A stretch of DNA of 16,405 bases from Pseudomonadota bacterium (GCA_020161965.1 JAIUNH010000024.1:1-16405), one strand, 5' to 3'; shown: positions 1-7,165, counted from the stretch's first letter. Translations and numbers: made by a program. Notes: a model not told the origin generated them from the letters alone.

Positions 1-1243
1 TGGCGCGCGCGACCGGATGCTCGAAGCTCCGTTCGGGCATCACGAGGTCGATCGTTTCCGAAGCGCCGGTCTGGCCCGCCACGTCGGTCGCGCGCAAGGT
101 CACCTTCACCGGCAAGCCGGCCCAGGGATGGGCGGAAAGATCATGGAAGCTCGACGCCGTCGCTTCCTTCAAGCGCGGCCCCGGCAGCGGCAGATTCAAA
201 TCGATGGGAGCACCCGGCCCTTCGACATTCGGGCGGCGGATTTCCGCGACCACGCCCGCGATGCCGTAATCGTCCTTGGCGAGGTAGTCGAGCTTCAACG
301 CCGCGCGGCGCGTGCGCTGCGGGGCTTGCGGGAATTCGACCGTCGGCGCCGCGTCGGGGATCAAGCGCAGCTTCCAAGCGCCCAGCGACGCATGGCCTTG
401 ATCGATCGCCAGCAACTGGCCGTCGACGAGTTCCGCACCCGCGCGCCAGCTTTGCAAACGCTGGCCGTTGGCGCCGGTGACCGAGGTTTCGACCGGGGCG
501 AAAGGCGCATGGCGCGTGTCGACGGTCAAACGCGGCGTCGTGGCGCCGCCGGTGACTTGCGCGATCAATTGGCTGCCGACGGGGACGGCGATTTCCGTCG
601 TGTCGTGGCGCGGGATGACCGGCGGCAGGCCCGTATAAGCGGGCGGCGTGATCCACAAATCCAACGCGCCCGGCGGGATCGCCGGCGTATCGACGCCCGG
701 CGAAAGGGCACGCGCAAAGCGCGCGCCTGCGCGATCGCCGCCCACGCCGACGCCGATAACAAGCAGCAGAATCAAACCGACGCGCAGCGCCCAAGGATCG
801 CGCGCGGGCATGCCGGGCTTGGGCCAGCCGACGCGCACTTGCGCAAGGGCCGCGAGCAAACGGCGGCGATGCGCTTCCCACAATTTGGTTTGCGCGGAAT
901 CGGGCGTGCCGACGGGCTTGTCGCCCAAAGCCTGCAGCGGGCGATGGGCGAAACCGCTGGCGGTTTCCAAACGGCGCTGACCGGCTTGCGCATCGGGCAG
1001 CAGCAGCGCTTTGCGCGCGTACCAAACCGCGGCGACGAAGGCGACGGCGAACGCGGCGAGGGCGGTCCAATGCAGCGCCACGTGCAAACGCGGCAGCAGA
1101 TCGAACAACACGACAAGGATGAAGGCGGTGGCCACGGTCGCGGCCGGCCACAAGGCGGGCACCGCGCGCTCCCACAACAAGGCGAAGCGCGCCAGAGTCA
1201 AACGGCCGGTGAGGCCGGGAATATTCGAACGCGGGTCGCGCAT
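1..1243 (-). CDS. TIGR02302/DUF4175 family membrane protein, N-terminal part (runs off window start)
   Basis: The visible 414 residues start MRDPRSNIPGLTG and resemble the alphaproteobacterial TIGR02302 (DUF4175) family, whose biochemical role is not established. Two hydrophobic segments lie at about residues 25-75 and a third near residue 155 (LRVGLILLLVIGVGVG). A proline-rich, beta-type periplasmic-looking region follows, with the family-like stretch PPAYTGLPPVIP. The ATG at 1243 is preceded by GGTGGAG with a 5-nt spacer, which supports this start. The gene lies 87 bp downstream of lysA on the same strand, so it may be the last gene of the argH-lptM-lysA unit or have its own promoter. The C-terminal half, which in the family is low-complexity and Gln/Gly-rich, lies outside the window. 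Family call is from recalled similarity and conserved position next to lysA. Confidence 0.82.
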   Translation of the reverse strand, partial: MRDPRSNIPGLTGRLTLARFALLWERAVPALWPAATVATAFILVVLFDLLPRLHVALHWTALAAFAVAFVAAVWYARKALLLPDAQAGQRRLETASGFAHRPLQALGDKPVGTPDSAQTKLWEAHRRRLLAALAQVRVGWPKPGMPARDPWALRVGLILLLVIGVGVGGDRAGARFARALSPGVDTPAIPPGALDLWITPPAYTGLPPVIPRHDTTEIAVPVGSQLIAQVTGGATTPRLTVDTRHAPFAPVETSVTGANGQRLQSWRAGAELVDGQLLAIDQGHASLGAWKLRLIPDAAPTVEFPQAPQRTRRAALKLDYLAKDDYGIAGVVAEIRRPNVEGPGAPIDLNLPLPGPRLKEATASSFHDLSAHPWAGLPVKVTLRATDVAGQTGASETIDLVMPERSFEHPVARA

Positions 1244-1262
1244 ACACACTCCACCGGTCCAG

Positions 1263-1282
1263 GGGGAAGACAAGTCTACCCC
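1263..1282. repeat. 20-bp near-perfect inverted repeat upstream of the DUF4175 gene
   Basis: The arms GGGGAAGAC and GTCTACCCC pair at 8 of 9 positions around an AA centre. The element lies 20 bp before the DUF4175 start codon, in the 87-bp gap after lysA. There is no T-run on either side, so a classical intrinsic terminator is unlikely. An operator or a small RNA hairpin are both possible. Confidence 0.35.
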
Positions 1283-1330
1283 GTCGGGTGCATCGTGCAA
1301 TCGCGCGGTTTGTTACGCCCGCAAAACGCC

Positions 1331-2614
1331 TTAGTCCAAGTAAGGGCTCGGCTTTTGGCGCTGCCACGGGGCCAAGCGATCCAGTCCGATCAACGACTCG
1401 ACGCTTTGGCGCGGCCGCACGACCGCCACTTTGCCCTTATTGACCAGCAATTCCGGGGCCAAAGGCCTGGAATTATAGGCCGACGACATCACCGCGCCGT
1501 AAGCGCCGGCTTGGCGCACGGCGACCAAATCGCCCGCGTCGAGGGGCGTAATTTTACGTGCCTGCGCGAGATAATCGCCGGATTCGCAGATCGGCCCGAC
1601 GACGTCGTAAACGCGCTTGGCCCCTTTGCGCGGGCGCAAGGGTTCGATCGCCATCCACGCTTCGTAAAGCGTGGGGCGAATCAGATCGTTCATCGCTGCA
1701 TCGACGATCGCGAAACTTTTCGCCGAGCCTTTCTTCACATAGATCACGCGCGCGAGCAGCACGCCCGCATCGGCGACAAGCCAGCGGCCGGGTTCCAGCA
1801 CCAGGCCGAAACCGGTCTTGTCGATCGCCGCATGCACGGCGCGCGCATAAGCGCCAAGATCCGGCGGGGTTTCGTTTTGATAAACGACACCCAAGCCACC
1901 GCCGAAATCGAGCCGCGCCATCGGCACGCCCGCTTCGCGCAATTCCTTGCCGAGTGCCGCGACGCGCGCGAAGGCCGCGCGATAGGGCGACACGTCGGTG
2001 ATCTGGCTGCCGATATGCGTCGACAACGCTTCGATGCGCACCGACTTCAATTTGCGCGCGGCCAGCGCGATCTTGCGCGCATGCGCGATCTCGACACCGA
2101 ATTTGTTCTCGCTCTTGCCCGTCGTGATCTTGCGATGCGTCTTGGCGTCGACGTCCGGGTTCACGCGCAGCGCCACGGGCGCCACTTGGCCGCGCTTCTT
2201 GGCGACACGCGCCAGCGCTTCCAGCTCGGGCTCGGATTCCACGTTGAACTGCAGCACGCCGGCATCGAGCGCCAGGGCCATCTCGTCTTCGGTTTTGCCC
2301 ACGCCCGCGAACACGATCTTCGACGCCGGCACGCCCGCCGACAACGCGCGCACAAGCTCGCCCGCCGACACGATATCCGCACCCGCACCCATGGCCGCGA
2401 AAGTGGCGATGACCGCTTGGTTGGAATTGGCCTTCAGCGCGTAGCAGATCGTGGGATCGAGCTTGGCGAAGGCCTTCTGGAATTCGCGCAAACGCGATTC
2501 GAGCAGCGCCTGGCTATAGACCCAGGTAGGCGTGCCGTGATCGCGCGCGATGCGCTCCAGCGAAACGCCGTCGCAATGCAGAACGCCGTTCTTGGTGTGG
2601 AAGCCGATGGTCAT
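1331..2614 (-). CDS. lysA: Diaminopimelate decarboxylase
   Basis: This cytoplasmic PLP enzyme of fold type III decarboxylates meso-diaminopimelate to L-lysine, the last step of lysine synthesis. Visible marks in the 427-residue protein are the PLP lysine in YALKANSN (Lys61), the HIGSQ segment (200-204), the glycine-rich phosphate loop FGGGLG (237-242), EPGR (274-277), and the active-site CESGDYLA (Cys343), followed by GAYG and the C-terminal SYNSRP-like SAYNSRP. Length is normal for the family. The start at 2614 (MTIGFHTKNG) is chosen because it overlaps the stop of the upstream lipoprotein gene as ATGA and matches usual LysA N-termini; the frame stays open further upstream, but that would add 49 unrelated residues encoded inside lptM. 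Translation is probably coupled to lptM. Confidence 0.97.
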   Translation of the reverse strand: MTIGFHTKNGVLHCDGVSLERIARDHGTPTWVYSQALLESRLREFQKAFAKLDPTICYALKANSNQAVIATFAAMGAGADIVSAGELVRALSAGVPASKIVFAGVGKTEDEMALALDAGVLQFNVESEPELEALARVAKKRGQVAPVALRVNPDVDAKTHRKITTGKSENKFGVEIAHARKIALAARKLKSVRIEALSTHIGSQITDVSPYRAAFARVAALGKELREAGVPMARLDFGGGLGVVYQNETPPDLGAYARAVHAAIDKTGFGLVLEPGRWLVADAGVLLARVIYVKKGSAKSFAIVDAAMNDLIRPTLYEAWMAIEPLRPRKGAKRVYDVVGPICESGDYLAQARKITPLDAGDLVAVRQAGAYGAVMSSAYNSRPLAPELLVNKGKVAVVRPRQSVESLIGLDRLAPWQRQKPSPYLD

Positions 2615-2832
2615 GGTGTCCGCTGCGGCTGTTGTTGCTGCTGTTCTTGCTCTTGCTCCTGCCGGCGCTGTTCCTGCTGGCGGGGCGAGCGCGCGGGATA
2701 CTGGCGCGGATAGCGCGGATCGGCACCGGTCGGCGGTTCGGGATCGCCCTTGCGCCCGCACGCGGCGAGCGGGGCGGCGAAAGCCAGCGCCAGCAACAGG
2801 CGGCGCGGGATCGGGGGAAATTCGGTCGTCAT
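2611..2832 (-). CDS. lptM: LptM-type small lipoprotein (YifL-like)
   Basis: The 73-residue product has a short signal sequence with twin arginine and a hydrophobic run (RRLLLALAFAAPLAA). It ends in a lipobox LAAC with the lipidated cysteine at position 25, followed by GRKGDPEPP, which matches the CGxKGxLxxP-like start of mature LptM/YifL. LptM helps oxidative maturation of the LPS translocon LptD in E. coli; the same role here is inferred. The gene sits between argH and lysA, as it commonly does in alphaproteobacteria, 15 bp after argH and overlapping lysA by 4 bases. The C-terminal third is unusual: an almost pure Gln/Glu/Arg tail (QEQEQEQQQQQ) from CAG/CAA-type repeats. The tail may be unstructured and its length may vary between strains. 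Confidence 0.85.
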   Translation of the reverse strand: MTTEFPPIPRRLLLALAFAAPLAACGRKGDPEPPTGADPRYPRQYPARSPRQQEQRRQEQEQEQQQQQPQRTP

Positions 2833-2847
2833 CGTGAACCGCTTATA

Positions 2848-4260
2848 TCAAAGATAACGTTTGCGTGCCGCAGTCACGGCCTTACGCACATTGGCGGGCG
2901 CCGTGCCGCCGAAACTCGTGCGGCTGGCGACGGAGTTTTCCACGCCCAGCACCTTGAACACGCGCTTGTCGATGCGCTTCTCGACCGCCTGCATGTCGGC
3001 CAGCGCCAATTCGGAAATATCGATGCCCAGTTCCTCGGCGCGGCGCACGATGCGCCCCGTCACGTGATGGGCTTCGCGGAACGGCATCCCCAATTCGCGC
3101 ACCAGCCAATCGGCCAGATCGGTCGCGGTCGTGTAGCCGGCCGAAGCGCTCGCCTTCATGCGCGCCTCGTTGATCGCCAGATCGTCGATCATGCCGGTCA
3201 TCGCGGCGATCGACAGCATCAGCGCGTCGGCGGCGGCGAAGCTGCGCGCCTTGTCTTCCTGCATGTCCTTCGAATAGGTCAGCGGCAGGCCCTTCATCAC
3301 GGTGAACAAGCCGATCAGCGAGCCGATCATGCGGCCCGACGTGGCGCGCACCAGCTCGGCCGCATCCGGGTTGCGCTTTTGCGGCATGATCGAGCTGCCG
3401 GTACTCCACGCATCCGACAGGCGCACGAAGCCGAATTGGGGTCCGCACCAAATCACCAATTCCTCGGCGAGGCGCGAGAGATGCATCGACGCGATCGCCG
3501 CCGCAGAAAGAAACTCGAGTGCGAAATCGCGATCCGAAACGGAGTCCAGCGAGTTCGCGGTCGGCCGGTCGAAGCCCAACGCCTCGGCCGTGAAATGCCG
3601 GTCGATGGGGAACGATGTGCCGGCAAGGGCCGCCGCACCCAGCGGCGATTCGTTCATACGGCGGCGCGCGTCCGCGAAGCGCCCGCGATCGCGCCCGGCC
3701 ATTTCGACATACGCCATCAAATGATGACCGAAGGTCACGGGCTGGGCGGGCTGCAAATGGGTGAAGCCCGGCATGATCGTGCCGGCATGGGCTTGTGCCT
3801 TATCCAGCAACGCGCGCTGGAATTCGCGCAAGGCGAGTTCCGCGCGGTCGCATGCACCGCGCACCCACAGGCGGAAATCGGTCGCGACTTGGTCGTTGCG
3901 GCTGCGGCCCGTATGCAAACGCTTGGCGGGTTCGCCGATGATTTCGGCCAGCCGGCTTTCCACGTTCATGTGGATGTCTTCAAGCTCGGTCTTGAAGGTG
4001 AAGCGCCCGGTCTCGATCTCGACGCGCACCTTGTCGAGGCCCTCGACGATCTTGGCCGCATCCTTCGCGGTCAGGATCTTCGCCTTCGCCAGCATGCGCG
4101 CATGCGCCTTGGAACCCGCGATGTCTTCGGCATAGAGGCGCTTGTCCACATCGATCGACGCGTTGATCTTCTGCATGATCGCGTCGGGCGCCACGCCGAA
4201 TCGCCCGCCCCACATCGGGTTGGCTTTGGTCTTCTTGGCGCGGCTGGAAGTGTCGGACAT
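2848..4260 (-). CDS. argH: Argininosuccinate lyase
   Basis: This cytoplasmic enzyme splits argininosuccinate into arginine and fumarate, the last step of arginine synthesis. The 470-residue length fits the fumarase/aspartase superfamily member. The three conserved regions are visible: HTGRSRNDQ (116-124), THLQPAQP with the catalytic histidine (167-174), and the signature GSSIMPQKRNP (288-298), which carries the catalytic serine loop. The start codon at 4260 gives MSDTSSRAKKTKANPMWGGRF, with the WGGRF motif typical of ArgH N-termini. No Shine-Dalgarno sequence precedes it (the bases before ATG read GGCCGCC), so its transcript may have a very short leader. It heads the argH-lptM-lysA unit and diverges from the thioredoxin-family gene at 4280. 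Confidence 0.97.
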   Translation of the reverse strand: MSDTSSRAKKTKANPMWGGRFGVAPDAIMQKINASIDVDKRLYAEDIAGSKAHARMLAKAKILTAKDAAKIVEGLDKVRVEIETGRFTFKTELEDIHMNVESRLAEIIGEPAKRLHTGRSRNDQVATDFRLWVRGACDRAELALREFQRALLDKAQAHAGTIMPGFTHLQPAQPVTFGHHLMAYVEMAGRDRGRFADARRRMNESPLGAAALAGTSFPIDRHFTAEALGFDRPTANSLDSVSDRDFALEFLSAAAIASMHLSRLAEELVIWCGPQFGFVRLSDAWSTGSSIMPQKRNPDAAELVRATSGRMIGSLIGLFTVMKGLPLTYSKDMQEDKARSFAAADALMLSIAAMTGMIDDLAINEARMKASASAGYTTATDLADWLVRELGMPFREAHHVTGRIVRRAEELGIDISELALADMQAVEKRIDKRVFKVLGVENSVASRTSFGGTAPANVRKAVTAARKRYL

Positions 4261-4265
4261 GGCGG

Positions 4266-4282
4266 CCTATATTCGAATTATG
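4266..4282. promoter_or_regulatory. Compact divergent promoter region between argH and the thioredoxin-family gene
   Basis: Only 19 bp separate the two start codons. The gap is AT-rich against a GC-rich background and holds a palindrome ATTCGAAT (4271-4278). On the plus strand TATATT (4268-4273) would place a transcript start near the ATG at 4280. On the minus strand CATAAT (4282-4277) matches the -10 consensus at 5 of 6 positions and would give a leader of about 10 nt for argH. Matching -35 boxes are poor on both sides, so the promoter call is an inference. Confidence 0.35.
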
Positions 4283-4852
4283 CGGTTCTCCCGGCGACAT
4301 CTTTTACGGGCGGCCGGGGCGGGCGCGACCCTAGCGCTTTCGGCCTCCGGTTCAAGCGTTTTCGCCCAGCTTCCCCCGTTCAAGGGCAGCCTGGGCGCCT
4401 TCGTGCCGCGCAATCCGCCCGAAGCGCCCCCGGCGATCAGTTTCAAATCCGCCGACGGCAAGGAATTGACGCTCGCGGATTTCAAAGGCCGCGCGCTGGT
4501 CTTGAATTACTGGGCAACGTGGTGCGCGCCGTGCGTCGAGGAAATGCCGGCCCTCGATAAGCTCCACGCCAGTCTGGCGGGCGAGGGGATCGAGGTCGTC
4601 GCCATCTCCGTCGATCGCGGCGGGATGCGTCAGGTCGCACCGTTCTTCGAGGTGAACGTGCTGAAGAACCTGCCCGTCTATCTCGATCCGCCGGGCACTT
4701 CGATGCGCGCCTTCGGCATTCGAGGGCTTCCGACGACGATCATCATCGATCGCCAAGGCCGCGACGCGGGACGCCTGGAAGGCATGGCGCATTGGGATTC
4801 CGACGACGCGAAGAAATTGCTGCGCGCCATCGCGGGCCCGAAGACCGCCTAA
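4280..4852 (+). CDS. TlpA/ResA-like periplasmic thioredoxin-family protein
   Basis: This is an exported thiol-disulfide oxidoreductase of 190 residues. It begins MRFSRRHLLRAAGAG, a signal sequence with a twin-arginine SRRHLL motif, a hydrophobic run, and a likely cleavage after VFAQ (residue 30). The AhpC/TSA-redoxin fold follows, with the active site WATWCAPC (Cys82, Cys85) and a later cis-proline segment GLPTTIIID. TlpA/ResA proteins usually keep apocytochrome c or the copper centre of cytochrome oxidase reduced; the partner here is unknown. The family is often divergent from argH in alphaproteobacteria. An upstream ATG at 4259, which would overlap the argH start codon, adds only MAAYIRI and spoils the signal sequence, so 4280 is preferred. 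No clear ribosome site exists for either start, so leaderless translation is possible. Confidence 0.88.
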   Translation: MRFSRRHLLRAAGAGATLALSASGSSVFAQLPPFKGSLGAFVPRNPPEAPPAISFKSADGKELTLADFKGRALVLNYWATWCAPCVEEMPALDKLHASLAGEGIEVVAISVDRGGMRQVAPFFEVNVLKNLPVYLDPPGTSMRAFGIRGLPTTIIIDRQGRDAGRLEGMAHWDSDDAKKLLRAIAGPKTA

Positions 4853-5868
4853 TAAATCAACTCGTCTTCGCCGCCTTTGCGGGTGAGGTTGATTTCCTCG
4901 CGCGCGGCAAGGTCCTTGGCGGTTTCGACGACGGAAGCTTGCGCTTCCGACACGTCCTTCACGCGTACCGGACCCATCTGCTCCATGTCGTCGCGCAGCA
5001 TTTTGCCGGCGCGTTCGGACATGTTCGACAAGAACAGATCGCGCAAAGCTTCCGAGGCACCCTTCAACGCGAGGCCGAGTTTGCTTTTGTCGACGGAACG
5101 CAGCAGCGTCTGGATGCCGGCGGGATCGAGGCGCTGCAGATCCTCGAATTTGAACATGCTCTCGCGCACTTTGAGGGCCGCTTCGGGATTGCGGTCCTCC
5201 AGCGCTTGCAGGAAGCGCCTCTCGGTCGTCGCGTCGAGGGCGTTGAAGATTTCGGCGATTTCCTCGTGCCGGTTCTTGGTCGTGTTCTTGCCGAGATTGG
5301 CCATGAACTCGTTGCGCAAGATGCGTTCGACGTCGTCGAGCACTTCGCGCGGCACGGTTTCGAGCCGCAGCATGCGCATCACGACTTCCATCGCGAGGCC
5401 GTCGGGCAAGGCCGAGATGACCTTGGCGGCATGGTCGGGGCGCACGCGCGACAGCACGACCGCCGCCGTCTGCGGATATTCGTTCTTGAGATAATTGGCG
5501 AGCGTCGTCTCGGGAATATAGTTGAGCTTGTCCCAGATCGTGCGCCCGGCGGGCCCGCGGATATCGTCGAGAATGCCGTCGGCGCGTTTGCCCAGCACCT
5601 TGCCCAGGAAGCGCTCGGTGCCCTCCATCGTGCCGGCGAGCGCACCGCCTTGGCCCATCTGGTCGGCGAAATCGACGATCAAGCGTTCGATCACCGTCGC
5701 ATGGACCGAGCCGAGATTGGCCATGACGACGGAGAGATCCTTGATCTCCTCGTCGTCCATTACGGCGAACATCTTCGACGCCGTCTCCTCGCCCACGGCG
5801 AGCAGCAGGATCGCGGCCTTCTCGTGGCCGGTCAGCGTGCGGTAGTCGTCGATGACTTTCTGGGACAT
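4849..5868 (-). CDS. fliG: Flagellar motor switch protein FliG
   Basis: FliG is the rotor component of the flagellar C-ring that meets the stator and, with FliM and FliN, sets torque and direction. The 339-residue protein shows the N-terminal segment LTGHEKAAILLLAVGEE (12-28) that binds FliF. The middle domain carries EYPQ (130-133; EHPQ in E. coli, and EYPQ is common in alphaproteobacteria). The C-terminal torque helix has the conserved charges in SERAGKMLRDD and the following PVRVKD. It is isolated here: no fliF, fliN or other flagellar gene is adjacent. Its 3' end overlaps the thioredoxin gene tail-to-tail by 4 bp. No Shine-Dalgarno motif precedes the ATG; an 8-bp hairpin ends 9 bases upstream of it. 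Confidence 0.96.
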   Translation of the reverse strand: MSQKVIDDYRTLTGHEKAAILLLAVGEETASKMFAVMDDEEIKDLSVVMANLGSVHATVIERLIVDFADQMGQGGALAGTMEGTERFLGKVLGKRADGILDDIRGPAGRTIWDKLNYIPETTLANYLKNEYPQTAAVVLSRVRPDHAAKVISALPDGLAMEVVMRMLRLETVPREVLDDVERILRNEFMANLGKNTTKNRHEEIAEIFNALDATTERRFLQALEDRNPEAALKVRESMFKFEDLQRLDPAGIQTLLRSVDKSKLGLALKGASEALRDLFLSNMSERAGKMLRDDMEQMGPVRVKDVSEAQASVVETAKDLAAREEINLTRKGGEDELIY

Positions 5869-5876
5869 GGACGATG

Positions 5877-5897
5877 GCGATTCTATCGCAGAATCGC
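5877..5897 (-). repeat. Perfect 8-bp hairpin just before the fliG start
   Basis: GCGATTCT and AGAATCGC pair perfectly around a 5-nt loop. The hairpin lies 9 bases upstream of the fliG ATG on the transcribed strand, where a ribosome site would be expected but is missing. It could affect fliG translation or be part of a transcription stop for the upstream binding-protein gene. Confidence 0.5.
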
Positions 5898-5900
5898 GAG

Positions 5901-5965
5901 CTTGCGAAGGACCACCCCAAGCCCTCTGTTGAGGAGAAGGGGTGGTCCTCGTCCGTTATCGCAAG
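5901..5965 (-). terminator. Long hairpin between the AfuA-type gene and fliG (possible terminator or REP-like element)
   Basis: An 11-bp perfect stem (AGGACCACCCC at 5908-5918 with GGGGTGGTCCT at 5939-5949) encloses a small inner hairpin (CCTC-TGTT-GAGG). It is itself flanked by a 7-bp outer pair CTTGCGA/TCGCAAG (5901-5907 and 5959-5965). The element begins one base after the stop codon of the minus-strand binding-protein gene, the place for its terminator. There is no U-run on the minus strand, so it may be a Rho-type 3' end or a dispersed palindromic element. Confidence 0.5.
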
Positions 5966-5966
5966 T

Positions 5967-6998
5967 TCAGCGCGGCTGGTTGCCGACTTGGGTTTCCCAG
6001 CGCGTGATCAGGCGCGTGCGCTCGGCCGTCGCGCCGTATTTGGCGAAGTCGTAGTCGATCAGCTTCGTATCTTCCAGGCGCGGCGCCTGGGGCGGCGGGC
6101 TTGCCTTGCTGTGCGACGGCGTCTGATAGCTTTTCGCCTTGGCGCCCAGCATTTGGATTTCCGGATCGAGGGCGAATTCGTACCAAGCGCGCGCCTGCGC
6201 CATGTTGCGCGCCCCGCGCACGATCGACATCGAACCGATTTCGTAGCCGGTCCCTTCGCAGGGTGCGGCGACCGCGACGGGGGCCCCTTCCACCGCTTCG
6301 GCGACCGCGTCGTGCAGGAACATGATGCCGACCAGCGTTTCGCCGCGCGCGACGTTGCGCGCCGGGGCGGGGCCCGAGCGCGTGTATTGGTTCACGTTGG
6401 TGTGAAGGGCCCGCAAATAGGCGAAGGCCGGGTCCTCGCCCATCACCTGCACCAGCGTTGCGAGTGCCGTGTAGGCCGTACCCGACGAGGTGGGGTTCGA
6501 AATCTGCACTTCGTTTTTGAAGCGCGCATCGGCCGCATCGCGCCAGCAACGCGGCGGCTGAATGCCCTTGCTCGCCAATTCTTTCGTGTTCCACGCGAAG
6601 CCGAGCACGCCGGCATAAATGCCGACGGTGCGGTAGTTGGATTGCTCGGCCTGGCGGCGCGCCCAAGGCTGCAACTCGGCGAGTTTGGGTGAGCGATATT
6701 CGGCCGTGAGATTGGCTTCGGCCGCTTGCAGATGCGGATCGCCCGTCCCGCCCCACCACATATCGGCGCGCGGGTTCTGCGCTTCGGCGCGCAATTGCGC
6801 GAGCGTTTCACCCGAGCCCTTCTGCGTCATCGACACGCGAATACCGGTGCGCCGCTCGAATTCCTGCGACATCAGCGAGCACCAATCCTGGAGCACGGAG
6901 CAGTAGACGACGATCTGGCCCTGCGCTTGGACCGGGGCCGGCGTTGCGGCCAGCGATACGAGCGCCACGGCGCCCGCCAAACTTGCGAGACGTTTCAT
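5967..6998 (-). CDS. AfuA/FbpA-type ABC transporter periplasmic substrate-binding protein
   Basis: This 343-residue exported protein is of the COG1840 (AfuA) class. The signal peptide MKRLASLAGAVALVSLAATPAPVQA probably ends at Ala25. The mature start QIVVYCSVLQDWCSLMSQEFERRTGI and the segments KGSGETLAQLRAEAQNPRADMWWGG and NPTSSGTAY are typical of the family. Classical ferric-binding members use two adjacent tyrosines near residue 195; no YY pair occurs in this protein, so iron is doubtful. Some AfuA relatives bind sugar phosphates or aminoethylphosphonate. A good ribosome site (GGGGGGAA) lies 4 nt before the ATG. The gene is divergent from a second binding protein, permease and ATPase, and a Pho box oriented toward it lies about 52 bp upstream. 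Substrate: a phosphorus compound is inferred, not shown. Confidence 0.88.
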   Translation of the reverse strand: MKRLASLAGAVALVSLAATPAPVQAQGQIVVYCSVLQDWCSLMSQEFERRTGIRVSMTQKGSGETLAQLRAEAQNPRADMWWGGTGDPHLQAAEANLTAEYRSPKLAELQPWARRQAEQSNYRTVGIYAGVLGFAWNTKELASKGIQPPRCWRDAADARFKNEVQISNPTSSGTAYTALATLVQVMGEDPAFAYLRALHTNVNQYTRSGPAPARNVARGETLVGIMFLHDAVAEAVEGAPVAVAAPCEGTGYEIGSMSIVRGARNMAQARAWYEFALDPEIQMLGAKAKSYQTPSHSKASPPPQAPRLEDTKLIDYDFAKYGATAERTRLITRWETQVGNQPR

Positions 6999-7031
6999 GC
7001 GGTTCCCCCCTGTTGGCAGCGCCGGTTTCGG

Positions 7032-7079
7032 TTGAAACGCACCGCGTCTGGTGACAGTTTAATGACAGATTCGTTTCAA
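7032..7079. repeat. 8-bp inverted repeat flanking the Pho box
   Basis: TTGAAACG (7032-7039) and its exact reverse complement CGTTTCAA (7072-7079) lie 40 bp centre to centre, about four helical turns, on either side of the Pho box. The left copy is also part of a small hairpin GTTTC-GGTT-GAAAC (7025-7038). This could be a second regulator's paired site; a chance origin cannot be excluded. Confidence 0.35.
7051..7068 (-). promoter_or_regulatory. Pho box (PhoB-binding site) in the divergent control region
   Basis: Read on the minus strand, the sequence is CTGTCATTAAACTGTCAC. It consists of two CTGTCA repeats set 11 bp apart with an AT-rich spacer, matching the known PhoB consensus (CTGTCATA-AT-rich-CTGTCAC) almost completely. 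Its orientation points to the minus-strand binding-protein gene, whose ATG is 52 bp downstream. It lies 97 bp before the plus-strand binding-protein gene, so both could be under phosphate control. No convincing -10 hexamer was found at the usual distance. Confidence 0.8.
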
Positions 7080-7152
7080 AGCGGGAAGACCCGCGGGCCG
7101 AATCCAAACGATCGCGGGATGCGATTGTCGATCCCACGCATTCCCGACCCCC

Positions 7153-7159
7153 GGAGGAA
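7153..7159 (+). promoter_or_regulatory. Strong ribosome-binding site for the second binding protein
   Basis: GGAGGAA lies 6 nt before the ATG at 7166 and fixes that start. The upstream leader also holds the hairpins GCGGG-AAGA-CCCGC (7081-7094) and GGGAT...ATCCC (7116-7135). Confidence 0.75.
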
Positions 7160-7165
7160 CCCATA

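Noticed and set aside
17..2713. An 898-codon open frame on the plus strand across the DUF4175 and lysA genes
   Set aside because: It is antisense to well-supported genes, its product is dominated by Arg, His, Gln and Ala with no recognisable domain, and such frames are common where GC is high.
4849..5868. EYPQ instead of EHPQ in FliG as a loss-of-function sign
   Set aside because: This variant is common in alphaproteobacterial FliG, and the torque-helix charges are intact.
6074..6090. Inverted repeat CCAGGCGC-G-GCGCCTGG
   Set aside because: It lies inside the coding region of the AfuA-type gene near its 3' end. A 1-nt loop cannot fold well, and GC-rich coding DNA gives such matches by chance.
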